From Anoplopoma fimbria (lineage: Eukaryota; Chordata; Actinopteri; Perciformes; Anoplopomatidae): a DNA stretch of 64,000 bases. Made by a program: the position numbers and the translations under genes. Numbering within the stretch: the first letter of the stretch is position 1; each line of letters begins with the position of its first letter. The notes under the pieces are model-generated. The model did no database searches. It was not told the DNA's origin and saw nothing but the letters and a program-made list of their open reading frames with translations. The stretch is from assembly GCF_027596085.1 (NCBI RefSeq), contig NC_072458.1, positions 15,661,256-15,725,255 of the forward strand. Direction: 5' to 3'. Shown here in pieces: positions 11,402 to 21,316 of the stretch.

Positions 11402-12394
11402 TCAACAATTAACATTGTGTGCACTGTCTAACACACAAACACTCAGTTCAATCAAGACATATGTTGACCCAAACATGGAGAGTAGCTTGAGCGCGGCCCG
11501 TTTGACATTGGGATATTTTTCCATTGACACAGTTTTCCAGAACTCAATGGTCCCTTCCCTTAGAACAGGTTTCAGTCGGTCATCCTCAGAAAGTTCTATC
11601 ATCTCCAACTCGGCCGCTGCCTCGTCTTTGACTAGCGGGGCTTTCAAACAGTCCGTCTCAGCATTAAACGGGTCGACGAGGAACGTAATCTGTGGCCTTT
11701 TGCTGATGCCACGGCTTTTGTCTTTTAATGGCACAATATTAAGAAGTTCTTCTTTTATCACACAATCGTTTGACACCAATCGCGCAAATATTGCCAACTG
11801 AGGCTTGTCTTGTATGTCACAAGACTCATCCAATGCGACACTGAAATACTCGCATGTTTGAAGATCAGAGTGTAACTCCGATTCAATGGCGGTGTTAATG
11901 TCCGATATTCTGTGTTCAACAGTGTGGCGGGACAGTTGGACGTCTTATACCATTCATTTCAGTTTGTCGTTTTCTGGAGACAATATTTCCACCACGTCAC
12001 TGAGACATTTTTTAACAAACTCCCCTTCATTATATGGCTTTTTAGCCCGTGCGATGTTCCATGCCACTTGATATGATGCAAGGGTTACAGTCTCTGAGTG
12101 CTTGGTAAATTTTTGGAACAACTGTGTCTGCTTTTCTGCCTGACTTTTCAAGGTTGTTAATTTGTGATTGCGAAGCTTGGTACCTTTCGGGAATTCCTGG
12201 TCGATGTTAGCATGGAGAGAGCTGAAATGGCACTGAAGATTCGAAGCCTTGAAATGCGCTAATGACGCCTGGCATACAAGACAGAATGGCTTGCCATTAC
12301 GTTGTACAAAAAAATATAAACTCTCCCACTCTATTAAAAATGTCCTGTGTTCGTCTTCATATTTCCGCTTAGCTGTGCATTTCTTCCCGGCCAT
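11402..12394 (-). pseudogene. hAT transposase, GTF2IRD2/ZBED-like, internally deleted
   Basis: The N-terminal frame starts at the ATG at 12394 and runs to 11954. It carries a BED-type zinc finger (FCLVCQASL, then a histidine pair in HFSSLH at about residues 38-61) and the conserved ASYQVAWNIARAKKPYNEGEF. After a stop the same gene continues with VALDESCDIQDKPQLAIFAR, the first catalytic Asp region, to LKDKSRG at about 11710. It then jumps to the C-terminal EKYPNVKRAALKLLSMFGST near 11480, losing most of the RNase-H-like core and the insertion domain. This architecture resembles the hAT transposase that gave rise to the C-terminus of GTF2IRD2. Non-functional. Confidence 0.82.
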
Positions 12395-13378
12395 TTTCAG
12401 AGCGAACTTGGCTTGCTTGACACAAATTGACAGAAAATATTTGTCAAAAATGGGTTTTTCCCCCCCTCCAACGTGATTGGTTCACTGCTTCGTGGGCATT
12501 TTTGTGATAGGCTCTCTGGCCACATCAGAATTAGACGTGCTGTCACACTGACCCGCACGGACACAGAAAATTCGATATGAATTGAAGAGCCGCATGAGAC
12601 CGGGCAAAGAGCCGCATGCGGCTCACGAGCCGCGGGTTGGCCAGGCCCGGACTAGACGCTATGTTTGGCGAACACCAAACACTGCACATCACCACAAACA
12701 CACCATCTCCACCGTGAAGCATGGTAGTGGCAGTATGATGCTCTGGGGATGCTTCTCAGCAGCAGGCCCTGGAAGGCTTGTAAAGGTAGAGGGGAACATG
12801 AATGCAGAAAAATATCGCCAAATCCTGGAGGATGATCTGACTCAGTCTGCAAGAGAACTACGACTTGGGAGAAGATTTATTTTCCAGAAATACAATGACC
12901 CCAAGCATACAGCAAAAGCTACACAGAAATGGTTCAAAGACAACAAGGTGAATGTTCTGGAGTGGCCAAGTCAAAGCCCATATCTCAATCCAATCGAGAA
13001 TTTGTGGCTGGACTTGAAAAGAGCTGTTCACGCCCGATCCCCGAGCACCTGACAGAGCTTGAGCTGTTTTGCAAGGAAGAATGGAGAAAATTGCAGTGTC
13101 CAGATGTGCCAGCCTGATTGAGACATATCCACACACTCAGTGCTGTGATTGCAGCCAAAGGTGCATCTACTAAATATTGACATGAAGGGGGTGAATATTT
13201 ATGCAATCATTTACTTTACCTTATATATTCTTAATTAATTGACATTAGTTTGTAAAAATCTGTTTTCACTTTGACATGAAAGAAGCTTTTTTTGCAATTA
13301 TATTGACCATGAATTCATGTATAAAAGCAACAAAAGGGGAGAACATCCAAGGGGGGTGAATACTTTTTATAGGCATTG

Positions 13379-14149
13379 TATATCACCCTAGCGTGACTTT
13401 TGAATTTATTTTTTATATTTATAGGATGTTCAAAGTGTTCCCAGAATTTTATGTATCTATTAAATATACGTCCCAAAAACAGTAATTCCACTCATCTTCA
13501 TGTTGTATTTTAACATTTCTATTCATGTTTTTTGGCAGGACAGACGTATTGATGGAATCCAAACATTGATTACATGTATATATGCATATACAAGACTGAG
13601 GTATCTCTAAACACATGGACAGAGTGGGTTCCAGTCTGCCAGTGCCCGCAGGTTAGAACCTGTAGTGTTCCTGTTATCAGTCTCATCCTGTTGTTAATCA
13701 TATTGGGATATGATATGGAAGAACCAGGTTATTCATATCCCTCAATGATGTATGTCTGACACTGACACTTTCTGCATCAAGAGGATATATCCTGCTTACA
13801 GCTTTCCTCAGGTCGTTTTCCCATATATTAGTAGGGTCCAATAGTATTTAAGTTAGCTAGAGCATATTGCATGAAATAGACCAATGAACTCCAAAAGGGC
13901 TTGGCTAACCACATAACTACACCAAAGGCAACAACTGGGTCAAGCAGCACAAAACCAGTGGAGTTTGGTAATGATGGGGCAGTTTATCCACAATTTCATG
14001 ATGAAACCAGTGTGCGATCGGTGTCAGACCTGCTTAAGACAGAATCAAACCAAACAAAGTGACTGGAACCCTGGATGAGCGCTTGCGTATATTTCCCATC
14101 ATGTACTGCATAAAAGCTAGCTCTTAGACTAGACAAAACACACAGTGTA
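13379..14149. other. Intergenic DNA, no gene recognised
   Basis: AT-rich sequence between the Tc1 element and the Rex3 fragment. Only short frames occur and no family was recognised. Confidence 0.5.
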
Positions 14150-15253
14150 CTAATGATGAATGAGGCCGGACTGTTGTTATTCTGCCTCCCAAATGGTGCT
14201 TTGTTGTTGGACTTCTGTGCTAGTCATGGACTGTCCATAACACACACCATGTTTGAGCATAGGCAGGTTCATAAGTGTCCTTGGTACCAGAACACCCTAG
14301 GCCAAAGGTCTATGATCGACTTTGTAGTTGTGTCATCAGACCTGCGACCGTATGTCTTGGACACTCGGGTGAAGAGAGGAGCAGAGCTGTCAACTGATCA
14401 CCACCTGGTGGTGAGTTGGATCAGGTGGCGGGGGAGGCTGCCGGACAGACCCGGTAAACCCAAACGTGTGGTGAGGGTGAACTGGGAACGTTTGGCTGAG
14501 GACCCTGTCCGAGAGGTCTTCAACTCCCACCTTCGGAATAATTTCTTGTGCATCCCGGGGGAGGCTAGGGACATGGAATCCGAGTGGGCCATGTTCAGAT
14601 CCTCCATTGTGGAAGCTGCTGCTAGAAGTTGTGGTCGGAAGGCGATCGCCTGTCGTGGCGGCAATCTGAGAACCCGCTGGTGGACACCAGTGGTGAAGGA
14701 GGTCGTCAAGCTGAAGAAGGAGGCCTTTCGGGCTTGGCTGGCCCAGGGGTCTCCTGAATCAGCAGGCAGGTACCGGTTGGCCAGAAGGGCTGCAGCTACG
14801 GCAGTTGCTGAGGCAAAAACCCGGGTGTGGGAGGAGTTCGGGGAGGCCATGGATAAGGACTTTCGAACGGCCTCAAGGAAGTTCTGGCAAACCGTGAGAC
14901 GACTCAGAAAGGGGAAGCCGGGCTTGTCTCGGGCTGTGCTCAGCAGGGGGGGAGAACTGCAGACCCGGACTGGGGATATTGTCGAGCGGTGGAAAGAACA
15001 CTTTGAGGAACTCTGTGGAAGAGGCAGAGTCTGAAGACTCAGGGGAAGACTCGTCCATATGCTTGGCAGAGGTCGTTGAGGTAGTTAAAAAGCTCTTCAA
15101 AGGCAAGGCGCCAGGAGTGGATGAGATTCGACCGGAGATGCTAAAGGCTCTGGACATTGTTGGGCTGTCTTGGCTGACACGTCTGGAGGACCCTTGCTGC
15201 CCCCGCGACCCGGCCCCGGATAAGCAGAGGAAAATGGATGGATGGATGGATGG
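14150..15253 (+). mobile_element. Rex3-type (RTE clade) LINE, 5' truncated and internally deleted
   Basis: The sequence opens inside the endonuclease domain. At about 15180 it jumps from the start of the reverse transcriptase (GKAPGVDEIRPEMLKAL) straight to the 3' terminus, which reads CGACCCGGCCCCGGATAAGC and ends in (GGAT)n at about 15236-15253. That terminus is the hallmark of fish Rex3. The core reverse transcriptase motifs are therefore absent. The SINE at 23.04 kb carries a related GGATAAGCGG tail. Confidence 0.9.
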
Positions 15254-15263
15254 ACTGCTTTAA
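14153..15263 (+). pseudogene. Rex3 endonuclease and start of reverse transcriptase
   Basis: The 293-residue frame 14153-15034 shows the C-terminal half of an APE-type endonuclease: LLDFCASHGLSITHTMFEH, then RSMIDFVVVSSDLRPYV and the catalytic His region STDHHLVVSWIRW. The linker to the reverse transcriptase follows (RTRWWTPVVKEVVKLKKEAF, WKEHFEEL). A frame change near 15010 moves the reading into 14979-15263 with the acidic spacer SEDSGEDSS and GKAPGVDEIRPE, after which coding is cut. The annotated ATG is incidental; the copy is 5' truncated. Confidence 0.88.
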
Positions 15264-15770
15264 GCTTGATCTTCTCGTTCATTCCTTTTCTAATGGTTAG
15301 GTGAATAACTCATAGGTAGTAGTCAGACTACGCAGATCTGCCAACAGACAGTCACACATACAGCCACTACCAGGCAGAGTTCATAGGCCTTCTATAAAGT
15401 TGAGGAATGAATTGCAATGCAGGCAGAATGTTTCCATCAGTGATAAAGAAAGATAATAACTCCTTCCTGTGCCCCTGTTACAAAAACTGCTTAGACGCTG
15501 GGCTTGCACTGCTCTTTGTTTTCATTTTGTGTTTTTGTCTGGTTTTGTTAGTGAATGTGTATATTCTTCTGCAGTTGGATATATATCTCCACTCAACAGT
15601 TTTAGATTATTTACTTTAATGACGACTATTTTATCAGAGACAAAAAGAGTTTAATTCTGATCCCAAATGTAAAATTTACATCTGAAATAGTTTTGGTCCC
15701 AAAAGAAAACTAATTAAATGATTCAAACTTACATTTAGCCAATGTCCCCACAATGTTACATGACAGGGGA
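15254..15770. other. Intergenic DNA, no gene recognised
   Basis: About 500 bp between two mobile elements, with no domain-bearing frame and no repeat that I recognise. Confidence 0.5.
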
Positions 15771-17003
15771 GAACACCATTTTTCTCAGTAAATATATTTC
15801 TAAAGGTGACATGACATTTTCACCAGATGTCAGTAACAACCCAAGTAATCCATACATACAAAAAAAACCAAACAAATAAGTTCAGAAATTAGGTTATGTG
15901 TAATATGCTGAAATGTCCACCCTCGTTTCATCTTCATCATCCTGGGAGATGTTTTTATCAAGAATGTCTCGGTACATTTTCCATTCATCCTTCCTTCAAT
16001 TATATGAAGTTTGCCAGTGTCGTATGTTGAAAAACAGCCCCACACCATGATGTTCCCACCTCCAAACTTCACTGTTGGTATGGTGTTTTTGGGGTGATGT
16101 GCAGTGCCATTTGACCTCCAAACATGGTGTGTATTATGGCATCCAAAGATTTCAATTTTGGTCTCATCTGACCAGACTACATTCTCCCAGTATTTCACAG
16201 GCTTGTCTAAATGTTGTGCAGCAAACTTTAAACGAGCTTCAACATGCTTTTTCTTCAGCAATGGAGTCTTGCGTGGTGAGCGTGCATACAGGCCACGGCA
16301 GTTGAGTGCATTACTTACTGTTTTCTTTGAAACAATTGTACCTGCCAATTCCAGGTCTTTCTGAAGCTCTCCATAAGTGGTCCTTGGCTCTTGGACAACT
16401 CTTCTGATCATTCTTTTCACTCCTTTGTCAGAAATCTTGCGAGGAGCACCTGGTCGTGGCCGGTTTATGGTGAAATTATGTTCTTTCCACTTCCATATTA
16501 TGGCCCCAACAATGCTCACTGGAACATTCAGAAGTTTAGAAATCCTTCTGTAACCAATGCCATCAGTATGTTTTGCAACAATAAGGTTGCGACGGTCTTG
16601 AGAGAGCTCTTTGCTTTTACCCATCATGAGATGTTTCTTGTGTGACACCTTGGTAATGAGACACCTTTTTATAGGCCATCAGTTGGGACTGAACCAGCTG
16701 ATATTAATTTGCACTGTCAAGGGGCATTATTGCTTTCTAATTACTGATAGATTTCAGCTGGTATCTTGGCTTTCCATGCCTTTTTGCACCTCCCTTTCTT
16801 CATGTGTTCAATATTTTTTCCCTGTGTCATTCCATTTTATTACACATAACTTAATTTCTGAAATTATTTGTTTGGTTTTCTTTGTATGTATGGATTACTT
16901 GGGTTGTTACCGACATCTGGTGAAAATATCATGTCAATAGCACCTTTAGAAATATATTTACTGAGAAAAATGGTGACATGTTCAATACTTATTTTACCCG
17001 CTG
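15771..17003 (-). mobile_element. Tc1-like transposon, internally deleted, left end lost
   Basis: The right terminus reads back from 17003 as CAGCGGGTAAAATAAGTATT and is followed by TA. The long inverted repeat (CCATTTTTCTCAGTAAATAT onward) is present at 15771-15905 and, inverted, at 16835-16980, but the outermost 25 bp or so of the left arm is replaced by unrelated sequence. A deletion fuses the middle of the transposase to the left inverted repeat. This is a different Tc1 family from the one at 10 kb. Confidence 0.88.
15906..16648 (-). pseudogene. Tc1-like transposase lacking its C-terminal catalytic half
   Basis: Read from the ATG at about 16624 (MGKSKELSQDRRNL), the protein has the two helix-turn-helix parts of the paired-like DNA-binding domain separated by the GRPR-like NRPRPGAPRKIS, then VVWSDETKIEIFG with the first catalytic Asp. 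It continues to GGGNIMVWGCFSTYDTGKLH. After MKRGWTFQH the frame runs into the terminal repeat, so the second Asp and the Glu are gone. The frame stays open to 15830 only by reading through the repeat. It could bind DNA but not catalyse transposition. Confidence 0.88.
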
Positions 17004-17005
17004 TA

Positions 17006-17850
17006 TATATATACATACATATATAATACACCCAGTGAGTTACTATTCGATATGGCTAAGTTAAGTTGGCTTTAGCTGGCTTGCCACTGTGGTGCAACTG
17101 CCAGTAATCGCATTCGCTGTCTACCCAGTGTTAGCTAATGTTGGCTAATGCTAACATTAGCGTTACTATATTTTTGTCCGCCAGATGATGGTCTTTCCTT
17201 CAACATTGTGGGTGTAACCTTTAATCCAGTTGCTGTATAACTTTGTTGGGATTGTTTTGAGGATCTTTGCAGATTTATCTGCCCATGTTTGCTTGTATCA
17301 ACACTTGTTTCAGATGTCTGGACCTTTTCACCAAAGCTAACTGTCTGATTCCTAGACCATGAAGCAGACTATGCTTGGTCTCTACCACGAAGTTGTCCAG
17401 TCTGGGAGTTGTCTGTGTTTTTGTCTAAGAACTTTAACCCTTTCACAGTGTGTTCTCACTCCATGTAAGTTGATGGTAACATTTGGCCACCTGAAAATGT
17501 CTTATTTGTGTTCTGTTTTAGCTCCACCCTCTAGTGTCAATTCTGGTTAAAAAAAGGCAAGATGGCGTCGGCCAAAATGCAGAACTTGGCGATTCAAGAT
17601 GGCAGTCCACAAACCAATGGCTGACTTTACAGTTACTACATCTACTTGTTATATGCAGTCTATGCTGCTACCATCCCCTTATGACTAATATAGATGATGC
17701 ACCAGCCTGTAGTAGGGAGGAGCCCAACCAGATGACGGAGCTCTTACAGAGTCACTCGGATAACAGTGTCCTATCTTCCACATTGTCTGGAACCACAATG
17801 CTTCTCTCACTGTGCATCGCTGCTGTTGTAAAGGTTGTAATCTTTTTATA
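17006..17850. other. Repeat-like intergenic DNA, no gene
   Basis: The region includes a (TA/CATA) microsatellite at about 17003-17030. At about 17515-17670 there is a stretch (CTCCACCCTCTAGTGTCAAT, AAGATGGC, TATGCAGTCTATG) resembling a widespread but unclassified fish interspersed repeat. No coding potential was recognised. Confidence 0.4.
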
Positions 17851-18160
17851 TTCCTTTATTGATCCCCATGGGGGAAATTCGAGTGTTGCAGCAGCTCAAC
17901 TACACAGACACAGACAATAAATACACATACTATACAACAAAATAAAGATAGAACAAAAATAAGAATAAAATGTACAGTATATCCACATGCGGGGGGCCTG
18001 GTCAGCATGTTGACAGACTGTGGTCTCCGCTGTTGTTATACAGACTGATGGGAGTGGGCACAAATGAGTGTCTGAAGCGCTCCGTCCTGCTCTTTGGCAG
18101 AATCAGCCGATGGCTGAAAGAGCTGCCCAGCTGCCACAGTTCCTCATGGAGAGGTCACAA
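17851..18160 (-). mobile_element. 3' end fragment of a LINE (clade unassigned)
   Basis: On the plus strand it begins TTCCTTTATTGATCCCCATG GGGG, which reversed is an AATAAAG-containing 3' terminus. Further in, the antisense strand keeps the frequently seen LINE C-terminal wording (SGRAALSAIGSFCQRAG-like) around 18060-18140, with many breaks. I infer a 3' LINE piece with low certainty about the clade. Confidence 0.45.
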
Positions 18161-20422
18161 TCAGTTATGTGAAAAGCTCTCTGATGAGCACCGTATATAA
18201 ATAACCTCTCAGAGGAACGTGTCTGCACAGATTGTACAGATAATCTTGGTAAAAGCTTCTTTTACATGATAATCATGCAGCATGTGTGTCTTTGTGTGTG
18301 TGAAGACAGAAGTAAGTCGGGTTTTCTTCCACTCAGAATGCAACATTGTAAACCATGAGAAATCTGTCAGAAGTTGTTCACACTAATGCTGGCATTACTG
18401 AAGCGCTTAGGCTGCCTGTTCCTCCATTTCCACCAAGCACATCTTTAAAATCACAAGTACTTGGCAGCCAGATATGCAGAGTTTTAGGTTTTAAAGTTTT
18501 ATCAAATAAGGGTTGGTTCCCTCAAACTACAGCAACAGTGTCCTGGTGAACTGGATTATCCACCAATATCATTGTTTTCATTGGGAACCTTTTCTAGTGA
18601 GGAAAATTCTACCAGCCAGATTGTCATTAAATGTGCTATGAGATGAATCCTTATTTTGGTGACCCCATACACTCTTCTTTTATCTCTCCACAAGTTCTGA
18701 ATAAAAACTTCTCTGACTCTTTAGCCACTAAATACTCCACTCTCTAACCAGTCTGTCTGCAGTTTACTGCATAGAAGGTAGAGTACAGTGGCTTTACAGC
18801 TGCCTGCTGTGGCTGTAAACAACAGCTGAGTCACAAGAGGCAAAAAATCTCCAAGATTTGGTGGTAATTCTGTTCATCAAGCTCACGGGCGTCACCTTTC
18901 ACGTAACACACAGTTATTTGATTAATGGATCAATAGTTGATATAAATATATTGATAAGAGCAGTTTTCAGCCTTATCATATATCATATATATTGTATCAT
19001 ATGCATTATATCATGCATATGATACAAATGCCCCACAAATGTCCACACTATTGACTTGGCTAAAAGTTGATGACAATATATTCTCAATCAATCTTGTCAC
19101 TTTTCTTCTTCACACAGTTTCAGTTACTTCTGTGGCTGTATTAGAATATTAAGTCATCTACAGACCTCACTGAACAGACGTCATAGGAACTATTTCTTCT
19201 GAAGAAAACTCCTGACAGTATGTTCTGTGGACTATCCAGAGGTTTCTGCATAGATGTTGCAGCTGATCTTTTGAATCTTATTGCCACAAACCAAATTCCA
19301 TTTATTTCATTGTACTCGGGTAGAGGCAGACATCTCAAAACTGGACAAGCCAATACAGACCTATCTTCATGGCTAGAGACCATAATCATTTGGGTAAACT
19401 GCCCCTTTAACATTATGTGCTGAAAGCAACTCTGTGCTGAAGTATTAATTGGCTGCATTCCTGCGTGTGCGTGACTTGGCTTTAAACATTGAGCCAGCAT
19501 GGCGGGTCAGTGGTAGCCTCAGGAAAACTTCCTCCCGAGCATGTGCTTAATTCATGTATTAGTATTCCAGCTTCTATATACTAGCCTCGTGCAGAACAGT
19601 TCACTGTGACAGAGGTGCTCTCTGACTGAGCTCTTATAAACATTATGTGCTGATCTGTGTTTATGATCTGTGTTTATGTTTGCAACTGTTGAGCTTGTTT
19701 ACAGCTGAATATTTCTGTTCATTTATAGGTTCTAGTTTGTGTTGAGTGTGTGGTCAGTGTGAAGAGGCTGTGAGGAGCTACCCCAGAGTTGTTTACCAGT
19801 CGTCTCAGGGTTGTAGCCATGAATCTGCTCCAGAGCTGCCAAGGCAGGATGGAGGGGGGCAAGGGGAGGAGAGAGGCAGTCTTTCTGCTATTCAAACAGA
19901 ATAATCAAGCTGGATCTTTCTCCAGTTTGCCTTCCAAGCCACACTTTATCTCTGAGCCATGCAGTCTCTTCCTCAGCCACCTTATATAAGGCTATCAATT
20001 TTGGATGGATAATACAAATATATGACGCATTTATCAAGCGTCTCAGAATCACTCAAATACTGCTACCTAAGAGAGTAATTTATTAAGCTAATGATGCTAA
20101 CACAAAGTAATACTTTCAGTAAAGACATTTCAACTGTCCTCCTTCTGGTGTTCTAAACCAGAATTAGACAGCCAGTCAAATTTAGGCATTAATAAAGATA
20201 TGCAAAAATACTTTTAATGCATAGCATAAACTAAGCATAATCATATCATAATCATACCATAATAGCAATAACTGCCTTGATCCATGTGAATGTGATTTAG
20301 GATTGAAAATATCCCATCATCAATTTATAATAATTCATTCTAATTTATGAAAATAAAACCACTCATTTCTTTTGAAGAGATAAATCAAAGGATGAAAGAA
20401 GATGTATAACAGGTTGTGCATC
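18161..20422. other. Intergenic DNA, no gene recognised
   Basis: About 2.2 kb with no domain-bearing frame. At about 18960-19030 lies an AT-rich cluster of ATATCATATAT and CATATGCATTATATCATGCATATG palindromes, which could extrude as hairpins. A GATCTGTGTTTAT duplet sits at 19650-19680. The 119-residue minus frame at 19141-19500 has no recognisable feature. Confidence 0.5.
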
Positions 20423-20430
20423 TGCTAGCA

Positions 20431-20778
20431 CAGTGGTTCTCAACCTTTTTTCAGTGATGTACCCCCTGTGAAATATTTTTTCAGCCAAGTACCCCCTAAC
20501 CAGCGCAAAGAATTTCTGGTTGAAAAAAAGATGGAATACACAGCGCTGTGCCATCAGTGTCTGATTTATTAAACTGTCAACACTGAAGATTGCATTGTGG
20601 CATTGAATTCAGTTCATGAACTTACACTTATATTTTATTGAATATTTATTAAATAACTATTTTGAAAGGATTTTTGAATGAATATAATTTTAAATATATT
20701 CTTTAAAAATCTCAAGTACCCCCTGGAGTGCCTTCACGTACCCCCAGGGGTACACGTACCCCCATTTGAGAACCACTG
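20431..20778. mobile_element. hAT MITE, 348 bp
   Basis: The ends CAGTGGTTCTCAA and TTGAGAACCACTG are perfect inverted repeats. They are flanked by a perfect 8 bp duplication, TGCTAGCA, at 20423-20430 and 20779-20786. The sub-terminal GTACCCCC motif is repeated in both arms, as in many hAT elements. No coding capacity. The intact target duplication means little decay since insertion. Confidence 0.95.
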
Positions 20779-20857
20779 TGCTAGCATATCCGGTACAACT
20801 ACCACATGTGCTATAATTTATTTATTTCAGAGATAATGGCAGTAGATGTCATGGTAC

Positions 20858-21303
20858 TGTCATGGTCACTCTCCCCAGCTCCCTGATTACTGTTAAGTAT
20901 ACTCACCTGCTCCAAGCCACACACCTGCCATCAATCTACTCATCCACTCAGCAGTATATCAACCCCGTTCAGCCAGTCACTCACCGCCAGATCGTTGTTT
21001 TAACCACAGTGGTAGATCGCGCTCCAGACTTATACGTATTGTGCTTTCGAGTATTTCTTCCTAGTTTCCTTGTTTCCCTTTAAACCTTGTTCTCCTTGTG
21101 CCACAGGACCATTACCCACCTGCCTGCCGCTCCGTTCACCTCCTTGCCTGCCGCTCAGCCTCAGCCAGTCATCCACTACCCACCTACCCACGCCTGCCGA
21201 ACTTCTCCCCTCCTCCCACCTCCATTTTCCAGAAAACCCTATAAATAAACCCTGTTCACTATAACTCCTCTCCGAGTTTGTGTTCTGCATTTGGGTCCCC
21301 CCC
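20858..21303 (+). mobile_element. Ty3/Gypsy-type LTR, 5' copy
   Basis: The segment starts TGTCATGGTCACTCTCCCC and carries a TATA-like TATATCAA at 20955, the block CACTCACCGCCAGATCGTT at 20978-20996 and an AATAAA polyadenylation signal near 21243. It ends in the CTGCATTTGGGTCC wording found at the 3' end of many fish Gypsy LTRs. The CACTCAC-GCCAGATCGTT block recurs in the LTRs at 35.4 and 54.1 kb. No matching 3' LTR was seen. Confidence 0.7.
20955..20996 (+). promoter_or_regulatory. LTR core promoter: TATA and shared downstream block
   Basis: TATATCAA begins at 20955 and CACTCACCGCCAGATCGTT at 20978, 23 bp later. The same two elements at the same 23 bp offset occur in the LTRs at 54 kb and 35 kb. 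The block is a likely initiator (CACTCA) with a downstream element (CAGATCG). Confidence 0.55.
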
Positions 21304-21316
21304 AAATGCAGAACAC
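21280..21316. repeat. Inverted repeat at the LTR/pol junction
   Basis: GTGTTCTGCATTT at 21280-21292 is followed after 11 bases by its exact reverse complement AAATGCAGAACAC at 21304-21316. The junction joins the LTR end directly to reverse transcriptase, so the hairpin probably marks the deletion or inversion that removed gag and protease. Confidence 0.8.

Larger units (their letters stand above)
10860..12649 (-). mobile_element. hAT element (deleted copy) nested in the Tc1 transposase
   Basis: The element is bounded by a perfect 8 bp duplication, GACTAGAC, at 10852-10859 and 12650-12657, the size made by hAT transposases. The ends are CAGGGGTGGCCAACC and, reversed, CGGGCCTGGCCAACC. Just inside the right end lies a GAGCCGCATGCGGCTC palindrome. 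It carries two antisense transposase pieces and a CA-rich minisatellite. At 1.79 kb it is shorter than an autonomous copy because the middle of its gene is missing. Confidence 0.93.
10422..13050 (+). pseudogene. Tc1 transposase, disrupted by stops and by the hAT insertion
   Basis: The 5' part starts near the ATG at 10422 (MKTKEHSKQLRK) but hits an in-frame stop soon after. Frame 10580-10837 resumes with the paired-type DNA-binding remainder and the first catalytic block, VLWSDETK, before a stop at 10835-10837. After the hAT element, frame 12582-13052 continues with YVWRTPNTAHHHK, the second Asp in YNDPKHTAKAT and the Glu in NPIENLW, so all three DD34E residues can be found across the two halves. 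The reading frame ends at about 13050, and later frames carry only scraps of the C-terminus. Not functional as it stands. Confidence 0.9.
10029..13378 (+). mobile_element. Tc1-like DNA transposon, interrupted by a hAT element
   Basis: Inverted terminal repeats of about 200 bp start CAATGCCTATAAAAAGTATT at 10029 and end with the reverse complement at 13378. Each is flanked by TA (10027-10028 and 13379-13380), the Tc1/mariner target duplication. Within each arm the outer TATTCACCCCC motif recurs about 200 bp inward, an IR/DR layout. Without the hAT insertion the element is about 1.55 kb, normal for Tc1. The transposase is decayed. The termini are intact, so transposase supplied in trans could in principle have recognised them. 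Confidence 0.95.

Noticed and set aside
19141..19500. 119-residue minus-strand frame as a host exon
   Set aside because: No domain, no splice-site pair and ordinary composition for non-coding DNA; single frames of this size are expected by chance.
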